This document shows positions 1 through 11,235 of a DNA stretch of 47,107 nt, in pieces. The stretch is from Knufia peltigerae. Taxonomy: Eukaryota > Ascomycota > Eurotiomycetes > Chaetothyriales > Trichomeriaceae. The notes beneath the pieces were generated by a model. That model searched no databases, was not told the DNA's origin, and saw only the letters and a program-made list of their open reading frames with translations. The stretch is taken from positions 1 through 47,107 of the forward strand of contig JAPDRN010000196.1 of assembly GCA_030247855.1 (NCBI GenBank), in the 5' to 3' direction. Both the position numbers and the translations under genes were made by a program. Position 1 is the stretch's first letter; each line of letters starts with the position of its first letter.

Positions 1-430
1 GCCGTACATACCGGTCAATACCAAAAAGTGCGTTTCCGTAAGCCAGCCTGTAAACTCGTAGTACGACGTGCCAGGATGTGTCCATTGGTACGCAGTGAAA
101 GGAATACTTCTTCTCTAGAGGTGGGCGACTGGGTGATGTGCAAGGGAGACCCCTGTCTACGAGTAAGCAGTCGGATGGCTTTGGCCCCTACCCATGTCCG
201 AGGTGGTATAAATGCCCCCGGGCATGAGATGTCGTCAAATTTGGCAAATGGAGACTTTTTAAGCCGGACTCTACTGGGTACGAGTCTATTTGATTAGTGC
301 TGGTAGGCAAGAGACACCAGAGCCACCCAGGACGCGCGTGGATACAAAAGTAGCAACGGCACTTGAAGGGTGATCCCGCTCCCGGCAACAGCGAGTGCCC
401 CCGAAAAAACAACCAATCTTTGAAGGGGGG

Positions 431-452
431 GCAAGTACTCCGTAGTACTTGC
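431..452. repeat. Perfect inverted repeat, 9-base arms
   Basis: GCAAGTACT (431-439) and AGTACTTGC (444-452) are exact reverse complements around the spacer CCGT. The centre contains the TACTCCGTA word found repeatedly in this window. Confidence 0.75.
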
Positions 453-930
453 ATAGCTGCCCAATGATCCGAACCGATCAAGTTACAAGAGAAAGCCGGA
501 AATCTAGAATCCGGGCAGTTCAGCTAGCCTTACAGAGTTATTTGTATTAGCATCAACCACCTACAATACAATACAATAGCGCGGAATCCACCTACTCCGC
601 AACCATATGTAAAGTGCATTCCACCCCTCCCCCCCCGACGTTAGCCGATTCTTGCCATCAAAATGTTCGGTGAGATGAGTTATCCGGTATTTTTCTTGTC
701 TTTGTACTCCGTACGGGGGGGGGTATCGTTTTGGAGATTCCCCACCATCGTTCCCGTGTACCCACCATGATGGCCACAATACGCCGTAGAGAGATTTCTG
801 AGCACCAGGGAGGCTTATGTAGATACCTAGGTAGGCAGCATGCCTGGCCAGACATACATACGAGTCACCGGGACCGAATCTACGGATCGGAGTTGAGGAG
901 ACACACACGAGGTCGACATACCTACTACAT

Positions 931-944
931 TACGGAGTTCCGTA
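931..944. repeat. TACGGA/TCCGTA palindrome
   Basis: TACGGA and TCCGTA face each other across GT. This is one member of the dispersed TACGGAGTA word family; others lie at 705-713, 1233-1241, 8875-8883, 38274-38282 and, in altered form, 32446-32462 and 39948-39958. Confidence 0.7.
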
Positions 945-1695
945 CAGTAACTCTGTAAGCCATCAATAACATTTTTGCCCGTTGACGTATTGTTCAAAGA
1001 TCCGGCACACACGCACAAAGAGAGAGAGAGATCAATATCGTTCCCGACTTTCGAGCTATACGGATTGCGTTATGGCAGGCCTTGCCTCGGACTCCTGAAA
1101 CAAAATTCCAACTACCATTTTCATGTCATCCGGAACACTCGTTGAGAAGATAAAAATTGCCAGGATGCATTGAACAAAACCCTCACTGCCTAGAAATCTG
1201 GAGGACTAGCCTGACCGATTGTGCACGTCGCCTACTCCGTACTCCGAAGTTATTTACATGCAAAGATCCTTGTCTTGCTGCAGCCTTGTTCTCGGTCGTC
1301 GTAATCCGTAGCTTTCCGTCAAAAAAAGTCAGAGCAGACCCAGTTTTACGGCCCAAAGGGTCAGTTCTAGACCCTTGAACCCATGTCCTCATTGTTGTTA
1401 AAACAATCCACCACAAGCTCATCGCTCGTGCGTTGGAAGGGGCCTTTGATAAAGTCCCGCTCAAGGCGGTGTCTTACTTCGTTCAGTCTCTACAGATAAA
1501 CGAGCAACGAAGGTCTCATTTTTGGGCCGTGCCGAATGCTCGAGAGCGGAGTTGAAGGCCAGACATGCAGGCGCCACGGTCGGACAAGGAAGCCCCCACA
1601 CACATACACACATTTTCCTGTTGCCAGAGCGATGCCCCCAAAGGCGGACGGGTACAGAGCCGAACTCCATCTTTGTAATGTAGAGGGACTGGTTT

Positions 1696-3177
1696 CTACG
1701 ACGGTCGGTAGAATTTGTTCTCGACAAACGGCATCTTTGCAACTTCGGCATTCTTGACGTTCTTCCGAATCTTGATGCCCACTTTCGTGCCCTTTTTGTG
1801 GAAACCATTCTTGATGTAGCCCATGGCGATATTCTGTCCGTCCAAGCTGGGACTGGGACATCCGGATGTGATGTGCCCGATGACTGCGTTGCCGTTCTCC
1901 ACGTCGACAATTTCGGCACCTTCGCGGGCCGCCGGGCCCTTTTCAAGCGTCAAGCCAACCCGGCGTTCACCCATGGCCTTGGGGCTGGCCAGCTGCTTGT
2001 TGATGACCTCGTGACCGTTGAAAGGGGGGGTGGGTGACTCGGTTCGTCGTGACTTTCCGACAACCCAGCCCAGTGCCGCTTCTGGAGGGGTGATTTTGTC
2101 ATTCAGGTCGTGGCCGTACAGACACATGCCTGCCTCGAGACGGAGGGAGTCACGCGCCCCCAGGCCCGCCCAGCGAACTTTGCTATTGTCCGCCGTCAGG
2201 GCTTTGGCGATGGACGTGGCGAGCTCGGTCGCATCCCCGGACTCTGGGGGGATAGAGATTTCGAAACCATCTTCGCCCGTGTAGCCAGTGCGGCTGATCA
2301 AGAGGGACGGCGTGTTCATGCCAGACTCAGGAAGGGTGAGTTGGAGCCAGCGGCTCGTGCCAAAGTACAGCGTGTCCAGGGACGTGTCGAGACCCTCGTC
2401 CTCGGCGTCGTTAAAGATCAGGGATTGTAGCACCGACGCGGCCTCGGGGCCCTGGAGAGCCACGAGGGCGTGGTGGTCGAGGACGTGCCAGGCAATCTTG
2501 TCAGAGGCTTTGGAAGGGGAGATGGATTTGGACTTGAGGAACGCGTCCATCTCAGCCTGAATGAAGGGCAGATCGGTATCGCGGCATCCGGCGTTGGTCA
2601 CAAAATAGAAGCTGTCCTTGCCAATGCGGGTTATGACGGTGTCGTCGACGATACCACCAGACTTGTTGAGCAGCACAGAAAGGGACGAGTGGTGCTTCTC
2701 AATCTCGTTGATCGCGCTGGGCGTGATGGTCATGAGGAATTCCTCTGCCAGCTCGCCAGACATCTTGTGCTGGACCATGTGGCTCACATCGAAGAGGGAT
2801 GCGTGCGACCGTGTCCACAGGTGCGAGTCACGGTGAGACTGGTCGGCGTATTCGACAGGCATGGAGAAGTTGGCGTAGGGAACCATTTTGGCCCCGAGCG
2901 ATTCGTGCAGAGCATACAAGGGCGTGTGTTTGAGTGGTGTCGAGGAATTGCTGGAGGAGTACCGAGTAATCACCAAGGACCTTGGCACCGTTGAGATTGC
3001 GGTTGCTCGACTGGACACCTTGAGATGTTGTGACGAGAATGACGATGGTGACGATGGTGACGATGAGCTCGGTCTTGTGAGAAAAGTGCTCAGTTCTCGT
3101 GCCGAGCGTCGTTGAATGGTTCTGCTGGCTTGCGAGACCGCCGTTTGGAGCGGCCTCATTGCTCTTTGAGGTGGCAT
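1696..3177 (-). CDS. gcvT: Aminomethyltransferase, mitochondrial (glycine cleavage T protein)
   Basis: This is the tetrahydrofolate-dependent T subunit of the mitochondrial glycine cleavage complex. It takes the aminomethyl group from lipoyl-H protein and makes methylene-THF and ammonia. The uninterrupted frame encodes 493 residues. The ATG at 3177 (MPPQRAMRPL) is chosen because it begins an Arg/Ser-rich leader without acidic residues, typical of a mitochondrial presequence; a longer in-frame extension to 3291 lacks that character. After the leader come family blocks such as HTPLYALHE, FDVSHM, TGYTGEDGFEI and ARDSLRLEAGMCLYGHDL, then a C-terminal barrel domain with GERRVGL and IGHITSG. Length and block order fit eukaryotic T proteins. 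No intron is needed. The gene stands alone, with 1.5 kb of non-coding DNA upstream. Confidence 0.95.
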   Translation of the reverse strand: MPPQRAMRPLQTAVSQASRTIQRRSARELSTFLTRPSSSSPSSPSSFSSQHLKVSSRATAISTVPRSLVITRYSSSNSSTPLKHTPLYALHESLGAKMVPYANFSMPVEYADQSHRDSHLWTRSHASLFDVSHMVQHKMSGELAEEFLMTITPSAINEIEKHHSSLSVLLNKSGGIVDDTVITRIGKDSFYFVTNAGCRDTDLPFIQAEMDAFLKSKSISPSKASDKIAWHVLDHHALVALQGPEAASVLQSLIFNDAEDEGLDTSLDTLYFGTSRWLQLTLPESGMNTPSLLISRTGYTGEDGFEISIPPESGDATELATSIAKALTADNSKVRWAGLGARDSLRLEAGMCLYGHDLNDKITPPEAALGWVVGKSRRTESPTPPFNGHEVINKQLASPKAMGERRVGLTLEKGPAAREGAEIVDVENGNAVIGHITSGCPSPSLDGQNIAMGYIKNGFHKKGTKVGIKIRKNVKNAEVAKMPFVENKFYRPS

Positions 3178-4712
3178 GGTGAGTTTAATGCTTTGATTGT
3201 GAACTTGGTCGGGGAAAGTCCAAGCCAGACACTGTCGTGCCGCACGAGCTGTAGCTGGTGGCTTGGTGTGTTCAAAACAGCTGTCTCCCAATTTCTCGAA
3301 ACTTATCGAGCTGGAGAAACAACACTATGATAGAATTATCTGTAGAGTATGGACCATCAAGAGCTCAACCTGGTCATGAAGGGCGTGCGTGGCAATCTTA
3401 TCCCGCGTCGAGGTTGGATTCTTTCCTTTCATAACGTCGAGCTTCTCCGTCGCTCAAGTGTCCGACCCAACCCCATCTCTGTTTATGGTCTAGCGCCTTT
3501 TCACGCTGCGCCTTGGCAAGATTTTGGGCAGGTCTGGGTAAAAAGTTCCCGACATGATGCGATTTTCCCTTCTCTCCTTCTCCTCCTCTCTACAGTCTCC
3601 GCGTTCAAAGAATCGCATTCAAAGCTCACGCACAGCGATGGAGCTCCCTCCTTTCGAGGAGAGGGGGTTTTCTCTGTCGCATACCACCTTGGCTTTGGGA
3701 GAAAGTCCCCGGACCACCCTACCTTTTGGGGATTCGTTTCCCACAAAGAACGTTAGGACTTGCCGTGAGGCGCCGCCATAAAAGCATTTTCACCGCGGCT
3801 CTCTTCTTGTTGGTCTCTGCTTTCCACTCTCCTCTGGGCAACCTACTGTTCCTCAGCCTTCGACCTCGTCCCGTCGTTTGTATTCCTTGGCGATGACCGG
3901 AATCTGTTTTCACGTCGCCGTGCTTGACGCTTACATCGAGGTATCTGGATGGACGAAGATACGAGTCCGTCCCATTAGGGTTTCGGCTAGATATCTCTTT
4001 TGACGCTGAGGGCCGGTGGTGATTTGGGTTCTTGGGCATCACGGGGAAGAGACGGCGAGGGTTTTATACTGGAAGTGCTTGGGACATTGGCTGCTCCGAG
4101 GGTTCAAGAGTGCTGAAGGTTGCGCAATTCGTCACATGAGTATAGTTATGCGATTGCTCTTTTTTTCTCTTGCCCGGGGTTTGGAAACAGGTTTTGGGCG
4201 AGAGAAAGAGAGGGTAACTCGACGGGGCTTATTCTTGAGACGCGGAAGACACCATTACTTTTTTTTCACTTTTTGAGTCTGTAGCTTATGGCAAAGCGGC
4301 GAGTCGATGGCTTTTTGACTCGCAGAAGTCCTGTCAAAGGGACCGGACACGTCATGATCAAAAAAAGAAATGGTGGAAGAGGAGGCGAGCAGGGCTTGCA
4401 TAAGAGATACAATCTTCGTGGCAAGGTCAAGGCTGTGATAAGCCTGCGACTCGGGACAGGAGAGAAAAATCAGGTCGACGGGGATGGCTTCGAATGATGA
4501 GCTCACAATCAATAGAGTCAAGCACTTAGACCTCCATGACCTCGAAATGAGCATGGTTTGGTCATTGACGAGCAACGATTGAATATCTCTGATGAAGCAT
4601 ATACTTGTACATCCGTGCTCGATGCATATTTTATTATTATTCTTTGCTCGCTTCATATGATTTTCATCATTGACCGTGTGAAGTACTGTAAACAAAGTGC
4701 ATTCCTTCACGG
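3178..4712. other. Intergenic region upstream of gcvT and downstream of get1
   Basis: About 1.5 kb without a convincing gene. The portion next to 3178 should hold the gcvT promoter and 5' untranslated region; the portion next to 4712 should hold the get1 3' end. Pyrimidine tracts occur near 3560-3600 and 4256-4275. A 135-codon frame at 3349-3756 has no recognisable domain and was not accepted. Confidence 0.5.
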
Positions 4713-5549
4713 TCATTTACTTTTCTCGCCGGCGGGAACCGGTATGGGCTTCTTCGCTTGTTGTTTTCCACCCCGCGTCTCTTGAACGTATTGTACCGCG
4801 TAGATCATCACGTCCCAAACCAAGGCTATTACCGTCGCGCAGGCCGTACTCCAGACGTTGATGCTCACGCCTCCGTAAGGGCACCTTGGGAAGCCAAGTA
4901 GGAACTCGGCGTACCAAGGGAACCAACCCCTCGGGTAAGTGAAGACGGGTGTCTTTGCATGCCAGAATTGTAGGCCGAACCGTAAACCGCTCGTACATAG
5001 CCATCGAATCGCTGTGGCTTTCGTATCGAATGATCCTCTTGAGGAGGATACTGCGGCAGCTACAGAAACCAAACACACCGGATTAGTACAACGAAGTCCA
5101 TGTCAACGTACAGAGTGTTGGGATATGTGCTTTTTGCACAAGAACAAAAGACCCGTGCGCTTGTGCGCAGCTTGATTGACAAAAACAAACGCACCCTTCT
5201 TATCATGTTCCGCCATGGCCTTGTCGTGCTGCCGACGTATCTTTGCCCACTTGGAAAACTCGTCCTGTGCGCTGACGGCGTTCATTTCTCTCTTCAACCG
5301 CACCACCTCCCTCCGCAGGCGGATCTGCTCCTGAATGTCACGAGAGGACCGTAGAGGAAGACGACAATAAATTTGCCATAGCTGTGTGTGTAGGTTTGTG
5401 TCAGTCGTGCGCGCGTCTGGATACCAGAAAAAAAGGGGAGGGCGAAGAGTGTTCCCTCTTACCAGGTCATTGATCGGCTTGGAACCTATGGTCAAGACGA
5501 GATGGCAGACGAGTTGGATGAAAAAGACAACCACCAAAAGACTGAGCAT
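4713..5549 (-). CDS. get1: Get1, GET-complex receptor subunit (tail-anchored protein insertion)
   Basis: Get1 (WRB in animals) is the ER membrane receptor subunit that, with Get2, docks Get3 and releases tail-anchored proteins into the membrane. The proposed exons are 5463-5549, 5195-5381 and 4713-5059, giving 206 residues, the usual fungal size. Introns of 81 and 135 nt have GTAAGA..CAG and GTGCGT..TAG ends. Residues 1-22 form a hydrophobic segment starting MLSLLVVVFF. A charged coiled coil follows (about 35-95) with the family block SQDEFSKWAKIRRQHDK, the Get3-docking region. Two further hydrophobic stretches contain GLRFGLQFW and PRGWFPWYAEFLLGFPR. The second splice, phase 1, restores alignment with known fungal Get1 without a gap. 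The C-terminus is short and Lys-rich. Confidence 0.92.
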
Positions 5550-6137
5550 GGTTGTTGGGCAGGTGGGATGGCGTGCCGACACCGACAATAACACGCAAGG
5601 GACAAAAGGACGTAAGGAATAAGAGTACCTAATGAATAGGTGGCTTAGTGTTGTAGTAAAGGTGTGTCCGAAATCAACTTGCCCACCACCTACGAGTGCG
5701 ACGAGTATGATGCCACATTTTCGACTTCTGGTGGACTTTTGTTGGAGAGGAGCCGAGTCAAGCATGACGTGGGGACTTGGGGTTCAAATGACTCGTCCTT
5801 CCAGTTGGCCACGCTTCCTTTTCTCCGTCTCTTGTCTATTCCCTATCTGAAGTATTTACTTCTACGCTACAGTCCCTGATGCTCGCATGGACCTACGCGA
5901 GTGCAGCTGTTCTACTACTGCTTCATCGACCATTGTACATAACTTCTTCTGCCACCAATCCACGTTCAGTAGTGCGTACAGGTGAAACAAGGTCCACGAG
6001 TGATGAAAAAGGAACAGATAAAGCAACGATACCCAATATATATTCATGCCATTTCCCACTTCCCACGTGTGACTTGGTTTGGAAACGCATGATCCCATGT
6101 ACAGCTCCGCCTATGTGATCATCATCAAGTTCCTGAG
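5550..6137. other. Intergenic region between get1 and AP-1 beta
   Basis: It lies upstream of get1 and downstream of the AP-1 beta gene, both on the minus strand. I see no gene; the short frames on each strand lack motifs. It should contain the get1 promoter and the AP-1 beta 3' untranslated region. Confidence 0.5.
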
Positions 6138-8548
6138 TTACAATAGCAAATCCCCATTCTGCGCGAAATTCGTCTGTGGTTGAAGAACCTGCTGCGGCGC
6201 ATTCTGGCTCACGACATACGGATTGCCCCCGATGCCATTTGCACCAGGGCTGGTCAAAATATCACCGCCACTGTTATCACTGAGGCTGAGGTTCTTGAAG
6301 TAGTCATCGGCAGCGGCAATGGCAGCTTGGTGGCCAGGTAGAGGTGTACCGCCAGGCGAGGTCGGCCCAGTGGTCAGTGACAATGGATTTGCCAAGTTCA
6401 TTGCAGGCGATCCGAGTGCACGATGAAAGTCCTCCTTCCGTCGTTGGAGCGCAGGTGACTCGTGCAGTCGTCTCGGGCGAGCTGCACGGAATACTTGTTG
6501 CACGGGCTTCAAGTAAATCGTGGCTAATGTGCCGATACCAAGACACAATTCCTCCAGGGTACTTGGGTCGAGCTTTTCGCTCTCTGCGGTAATCGGAGGC
6601 TTGGAGCCCATGACCACCTTCTTTGCCGCTGCTGGATCTGTCGATAGCAGGCGCCAATACATGAAGCCCCGATCACGAAGATCCGGGTCGTCAGTCTCCT
6701 CGGTGCACCATTTCAGAACTTGCGGTACTATTGAAGAACCCTTAGTTGGTCGATGGAGGAAGAGTTTGACGGTGGCGGTCAACAGAGATAGTTGAACTTC
6801 GATAGGTTCTTCGTGGAACGTGGACAAGTAGTCCTGAAGTAGCGTGTCGGCGTTGTCGATACGATCAGCATATTCTCCTATAATCCAGATAATCGCGGCT
6901 TTGGCCTCGGGCTCGTCAAGTTCGTCGATCTGGCCTATGGCGGTCGAGATTACGGACTCGTATTGATTCGGGTACTTGCGGAAGATGTTCTTGATCACCA
7001 CTGTAGCTTCTTGAACAATGTACGGGATCTTCGCATTCACAAGGTCCAGCAATGTGTCGATACACTGTCGAGCTGCTGGTTCAATCTTAATAGCGAGCTT
7101 GCCAATCGCTCGTACCGCTTTTCGCACAAATTGTACGTCGATCTCAGTGGCGTATTCCCGGAGCTCATTCAGGACGACGGTGATATTGCTCTTGTTGGCA
7201 AGCATGAAAATCAATTCGAGTTTGGTGACTTTGACGTAGATTGGGTCGTTATATTTACAGAAGAAGACGCGGATGTCGTTCTGAAGAACTTCGGGCCGTT
7301 GTTGGAGTATGAGAATGGCATTGCGAAGAGCAAGATACTGGATCTCTGGTGGTTTGGAGAGAAGAGTGATTAGAGGCGGAGAGAGTTTGCGGGCAAGTTC
7401 ATCGACCTTGCGTTGATCGGAGATGTAGTTCATGAGGTACATGATGACTCGGATGCAAGTAAGGACAACGCCGGAGTTCGAATGGGACAGACGAGATGCG
7501 ATCCGTTCTGCAAGGAGGAGTGCCTCGCCTGACTCTTGAGGCACATATGAAATAAGGGCTTCAAGAACGTAAGTTTGTGACCATTCATTGCAGTCTGGAA
7601 GAATCGCGACGATTTTGGAGGCGCTGGTATAGTCGATTGTCAGTTTAATGTTCTCACTGCGCTCCCAGATATCTTGAAGGGCAGCTAAAGAACTAGCGAC
7701 GACCGTTGGGTTGTCGTCCTTGAGCATACGATTTAGTCGGTCTATCAAGTCGGAACCTTCGACTAGTCTCTTGTCATGGTCGTAGACTTTAGCAACGGTG
7801 ATAGCGGCTGTCTTGCGAACATAGGGGTCTTGATCTGTCATTAATTTCTTCAGGGGTCCGACCGTCCCTTCGACAAACTCTCGGACGTGAATATAGGAGA
7901 TTGTTCGGAGAGCCAACGCTCTAATCAGTGGATTTGGGTCTTGCATGTCCTTCACATGTCAGCTGTACTCGTTCAAAATGAAAGAAGCCTCTCACATCTT
8001 GGAGAAATGGCAAAGCCCGAAGGGCTATCTCCGGTTTCATACGAGCGTAGTGCTGAAGATACAAGAAACACCTTTGCCTGTCAGTGCGTGTCCGACATCA
8101 ACCAGGACCAAACCTACATCTTTTTGATTTCGAGTACTGGTATTTGCATGCAAGCGACAATGTCTGGGAAGAGGGCAACCATATCGTTGTTGCTCATAGT
8201 CATGTTTGCCACGATCTTCTTCAGCGCGTTCTTTTTTGCAGCATGATTTTTGTCTTTCTTACCCTGATTGGTAAGTTCTTGTCGTAGCTCGGCCACTTTA
8301 CCCTTTGTTTCAAGTCAGTCAGGTCATCGAGGTTTGGTGCAAGGTTTGAATTGGTGTATAACTGAGAACTCCATGATAGGATACACAGCCCTCGCTGGAA
8401 ATCAGGTCGGCGCCAAACAACAATACGCTGGCGGGGGTAGGGGCTCTGGGCATAGCGACGGAGATTGTTGTGACTCGAAAGTCATAAATGTAGGCAGTCG
8501 CTGACTTACTCGGGCAAAGAGCTTCGCGTCGCCATGTCCGGACGACAT
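6138..8548 (-). CDS. apl2: AP-1 clathrin adaptor complex, beta subunit
   Basis: This is the large beta-adaptin of the AP-1 complex, which links cargo to clathrin at the trans-Golgi and endosomes. Exons: 8510-8548, 8118-8302, 7996-8071 and 6138-7949, giving 703 residues. The introns are 207, 46 and 46 nt. The start MSSGHGDAKLFAR joins to GKVAELRQEL across the first intron, as in other fungal beta-adaptins; the splice after the second exon divides the Met codon of KKMCFLYL. The HEAT/ARM solenoid is continuous, with blocks PDIVACMQIP, NPLIRALALRTISYIHVREF, DPYVRKTAA and DDNPTVVASSLAAL. After LKPVQQVFRAARPRR comes a low-complexity tail ending NGDLLL. There is no C-terminal ear domain, as is usual for filamentous fungal AP-1 beta. 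AP-2 beta is the alternative and is less likely from the N-terminal and C-terminal blocks. Confidence 0.92.
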
Positions 8549-8933
8549 TTCGATGGATTTAAAGTTGGAATGGGTTTAGCAGGAGTCGAAGTTGACCCGC
8601 CTCAGGCTGAGGGACGAGTGTTTTTGTCGATGATCTCGAGGTATTTGAGACTTTATAAGGACATCATCTTTGAAAATCGTACGTGTAACCCATTGAAACG
8701 CCTTGGACTGCAACTATTCGATTTACCCTGTCCACATCCGTATGAGAAGATAGTTCAGCGAACTGTACATAAGGAGACGGTCGCGGAGAGGATCGACCGG
8801 CCGACGCCAAGTGACGGAAGCGCAGATTATCCGTTCCGGTCACTACTCGTACTAGATACTTTTGTACTCCGTATGAGCAATCCGCAACCACATCGTTAGC
8901 AAAAGCCTCGTCCACGCCAGTCAACAGACAACC
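8549..8933. promoter_or_regulatory. Divergent promoter region, AP-1 beta / EMC4
   Basis: A 385-base region between two start codons pointing away from each other. It must hold the promoters of both genes. It contains one TACTCCGTA word at 8875-8883, about 50 bases upstream of the EMC4 start. No clear TATA box was seen. Confidence 0.5.
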
Positions 8934-9584
8934 ATGGAGTATAGACAGCCGAAGTGGGTTCTTGAACTCGATAATGGCCTCCCACCCAGATCAAAAGCCG
9001 CCAGCAGCCTGCCAGATCCTCCCGGATACTCTTCGAAGTCGGCGTCCGGAAAACAGGTGAGCAAGGCCTTCAAACAAGACTACCCGGGACCATTATCTTA
9101 CATGTCGTAGAAAGCGCAAGTCTCTGCCAGAAAAGCGCCTACACCCGAAGAGACGGAAACTCTGAAGCTCAAGAAAGCGTGGGAAATTGCCTTGGGACCT
9201 GCAAAGCAAATTCCAATGCAGGCTATCATGGGCTACATGTCTGGAAACTCTTTACAAATCTTCTCTATAATGATGGTGTGGATGCTGTGAGTGACATTGT
9301 GCCATGCCTCAGCCGTGCCAGTACTGATATTGTCTAGGTTCAAGAACCCTATCCAAGCGATTTCGCAGACAAATATGGCCTTTTCCAAACTCGAAAGCGA
9401 AGGGACACGCTCGCAAATGCTAGGAGTAAAAGCGGTCTATGTACTTATGCAATGCCTATTGCTTGGCCTAGGAATATATAAGGTCAACAGCATGGGATTG
9501 TTACCTACGACCAGAAGTGATTGGTTGGCGTGGGAGTTCGAGAGACAACCGCTGGAAAGAGCATACTTTGCCTTTGGAGGATGA
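8934..9584 (+). CDS. emc4: ER membrane protein complex subunit 4 (EMC4)
   Basis: EMC4 is a core subunit of the ER membrane complex, which inserts and stabilises membrane proteins. Exons: 8934-9056, 9111-9286 and 9338-9584, giving 181 residues. The 54- and 51-nt introns end GTGAGC..TAG and GTGAGT..TAG. The cytosolic N-terminus is short and Pro/Ser-rich. The family core begins at KKAWEIALGPAKQIPMQ and continues into a first hydrophobic segment (about 78-100) ending MVWML, then FKNPIQAI. A second segment is VKAVYVLMQCLLLGLGIYK (about 130-148). The last residues, SDWLAWEFERQPLERA, are typical of EMC4. Length equals fungal orthologues. It is divergent from AP-1 beta and convergent with Rtr1. Confidence 0.94.
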
Positions 9585-9937
9585 TGGCACGTCCTTCCAT
9601 GACTCCGCTTCACAACTTCGCCGCAGGCTCATAGCCGGTCAAGATTTTGAGTGTCCTCTATTAATGGTTTCTGAAGGGCTTGGGCCATCCAATATCTCCA
9701 CGCAGCGCCGCACATTGGGTTGGAGATTCGTAGGCTGAACGCCTGCTCACGGAAGATGATATAAGTGTGGCCGGGGCTCTACTGAGTCCGGGCTGTTATA
9801 CAGACCGCCGCTATTCTATGTGACAACAGCGGAAATATCCCAGGTTGCATACCTCCGCCAGCTAACATTGTGGACATCGAATTATTCTTCTTTATGCGAT
9901 TTCTTCAAAACGCGGAAGTTCTCTCAACATCATCTGC
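9585..9937. other. Convergent intergenic region, EMC4 / Rtr1
   Basis: 353 bases between two 3' ends. No gene or clear structure was seen; it presumably carries both 3' untranslated regions. Confidence 0.5.
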
Positions 9938-10734
9938 TCACGGCCTCTGGCGGAACTTTCGTGGTTGGTGACCCTCAATGGTACCCTGCTGTTGCGACAT
10001 CAAAGATGGTGCTTTTGGAACCTCATCGCTCGACTTTTCGATGAGGGCGACTCCTTCATCATTCCGGTTGATTTTGACCTCTCCACGTTCAAGTGCAAGC
10101 GCCTGCATTTTCTCTGCCACTTCGTCTTCTGATCTTTTGGCAACAGATAAAGCCTTTTCGAGGTTAGCAGGTAGACTCCAAGATATCACAACGTTTCCAG
10201 TCATACATTTAAAGATTCAGCAAGGTTCTCAGTGTCAAATTCATCGAATAGCTTGATGCCGACTGTCGTTATATCTCTCAGCCAAGCTGGTCCGGTCCCA
10301 AGCTGAGTACGGACAAAAGCTGTTCTCTCTGCACAGAGAGATGAACACCATTTCTCCATTTCCGCCTTGTTGACAAGTTTAAAGTCCTTGCCGCCCTTTT
10401 TATTCCAGACCAAGTTGCCAGTATGTGAAAGTCTCTGATTTGGTTTGGGACAGAGGGCATAGCCGCATCTGTTGTCTACGTTCCGTTCGTAGATAAGATC
10501 ATCGAGATCTGATTCTTGGAACAATCCCAGGCATTGCTTGAAAAGGGAAGCGTCTGATGGTAATGGGTGGGCCGGATCAGCATCTGGCTTAGAAGGCAGT
10601 TCGAATGCTTCTACTACTAGATCAGCAATCCGAGTCTGTAGTTTCTTTCTGTCTTGGATCTCGGTAGCATGGCGAAGTGCTGTTGAGCGAATACGAGTTT
10701 CTTGGTCATCAATTCTCGTGGCCTGGGAAGTCAT
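9938..10734 (-). CDS. rtr1: Rtr1/RPAP2-family RNA polymerase II CTD phosphatase
   Basis: Rtr1/RPAP2 proteins act on phosphorylated Ser5 of the RNA polymerase II C-terminal domain and help import the polymerase. Exons: 10207-10734 and 9938-10153, giving 247 residues. The 53-nt intron begins GTATGA and ends TGCTAACCTCGAAAAG, so a branch site lies nine bases before the acceptor. Without splicing the frame would stop just after codon 176. The zinc site is visible: C90 and C95 in RCGYALCPKP, and C130 and C134 in KWCSSLC, the pattern of the family. The second exon supplies a charged helix (SEDEVAEKMQALALERGEV) and a C-terminal EGHQPR block found in fungal relatives. It diverges from BBC1. Confidence 0.87.
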
Positions 10735-11235
10735 GCTATCCCATCGCTTTTGTCATCTAATTTGCAGTCTACAACCCAGCAGGACCACTGGTATGAGACG
10801 ATTGAAACCGGAGAATGCTTGATATAATTGGAGCTCGATGATAGCGTAAGATGGTTTGGCGACAGGCAGAGACGGTGATAAATATATTAAGTAAGGCGCA
10901 TTTCCTAAACCCAAGGCGGCTTGATTTCACCTACAACTCCTGCCCCACGTATTCATACACCACCTGGTCGAAAAGCCACACTACCGACCAAGCTGCTATA
11001 TCCTCTGGCGTTTCATCTTTGATCCTCCTCACCACTTCTTCTCTACCGACGTTCAGGTGACCGAGTCCTTGCCCGTCTATACGTCGTCATATTACCCTCG
11101 CCTTGGCAGCGCAGTGGGTGTGGCGCAGGTGCTGCGTCACCGGTTTTGGTCGGGTAAGATTGTTACAACCTGACAGAATCTCAGCAACACAACGACCCTG
11201 CCCGCCCGTTAAGCAGCCAATTCTCGAGACACACC
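10735..11235. promoter_or_regulatory. Divergent promoter region, Rtr1 / BBC1
   Basis: 501 bases between two outward-facing starts, expected to hold both promoters. The BBC1 side is C/T-rich and precedes a good ACACCATGC start context. No specific factor site is claimed. Confidence 0.45.

Larger units (their letters stand above)
1..1695. other. Gene-empty stretch with short palindromes
   Basis: No reading frame here looks like a gene: the ORFs are short, low in recognisable motifs and overlap on both strands. The stretch holds several copies of a short palindromic word, TACTCCGTA or TACGGAGTA, near 436-444, 705-713, 931-939 and 1233-1241. It also has one TACCTAGGTA at 824-833, a C-run near 628-640, a G-run near 715-723 and a short GA microsatellite near 1018-1032. 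The right end probably contains the 3' untranslated region of the glycine-cleavage T gene, which ends at 1696. Confidence 0.6.

Noticed and set aside
3349..3756. 135-codon plus-strand frame upstream of gcvT
   Set aside because: No domain, signal peptide or compositional support; it lies where the gcvT promoter and leader should be.
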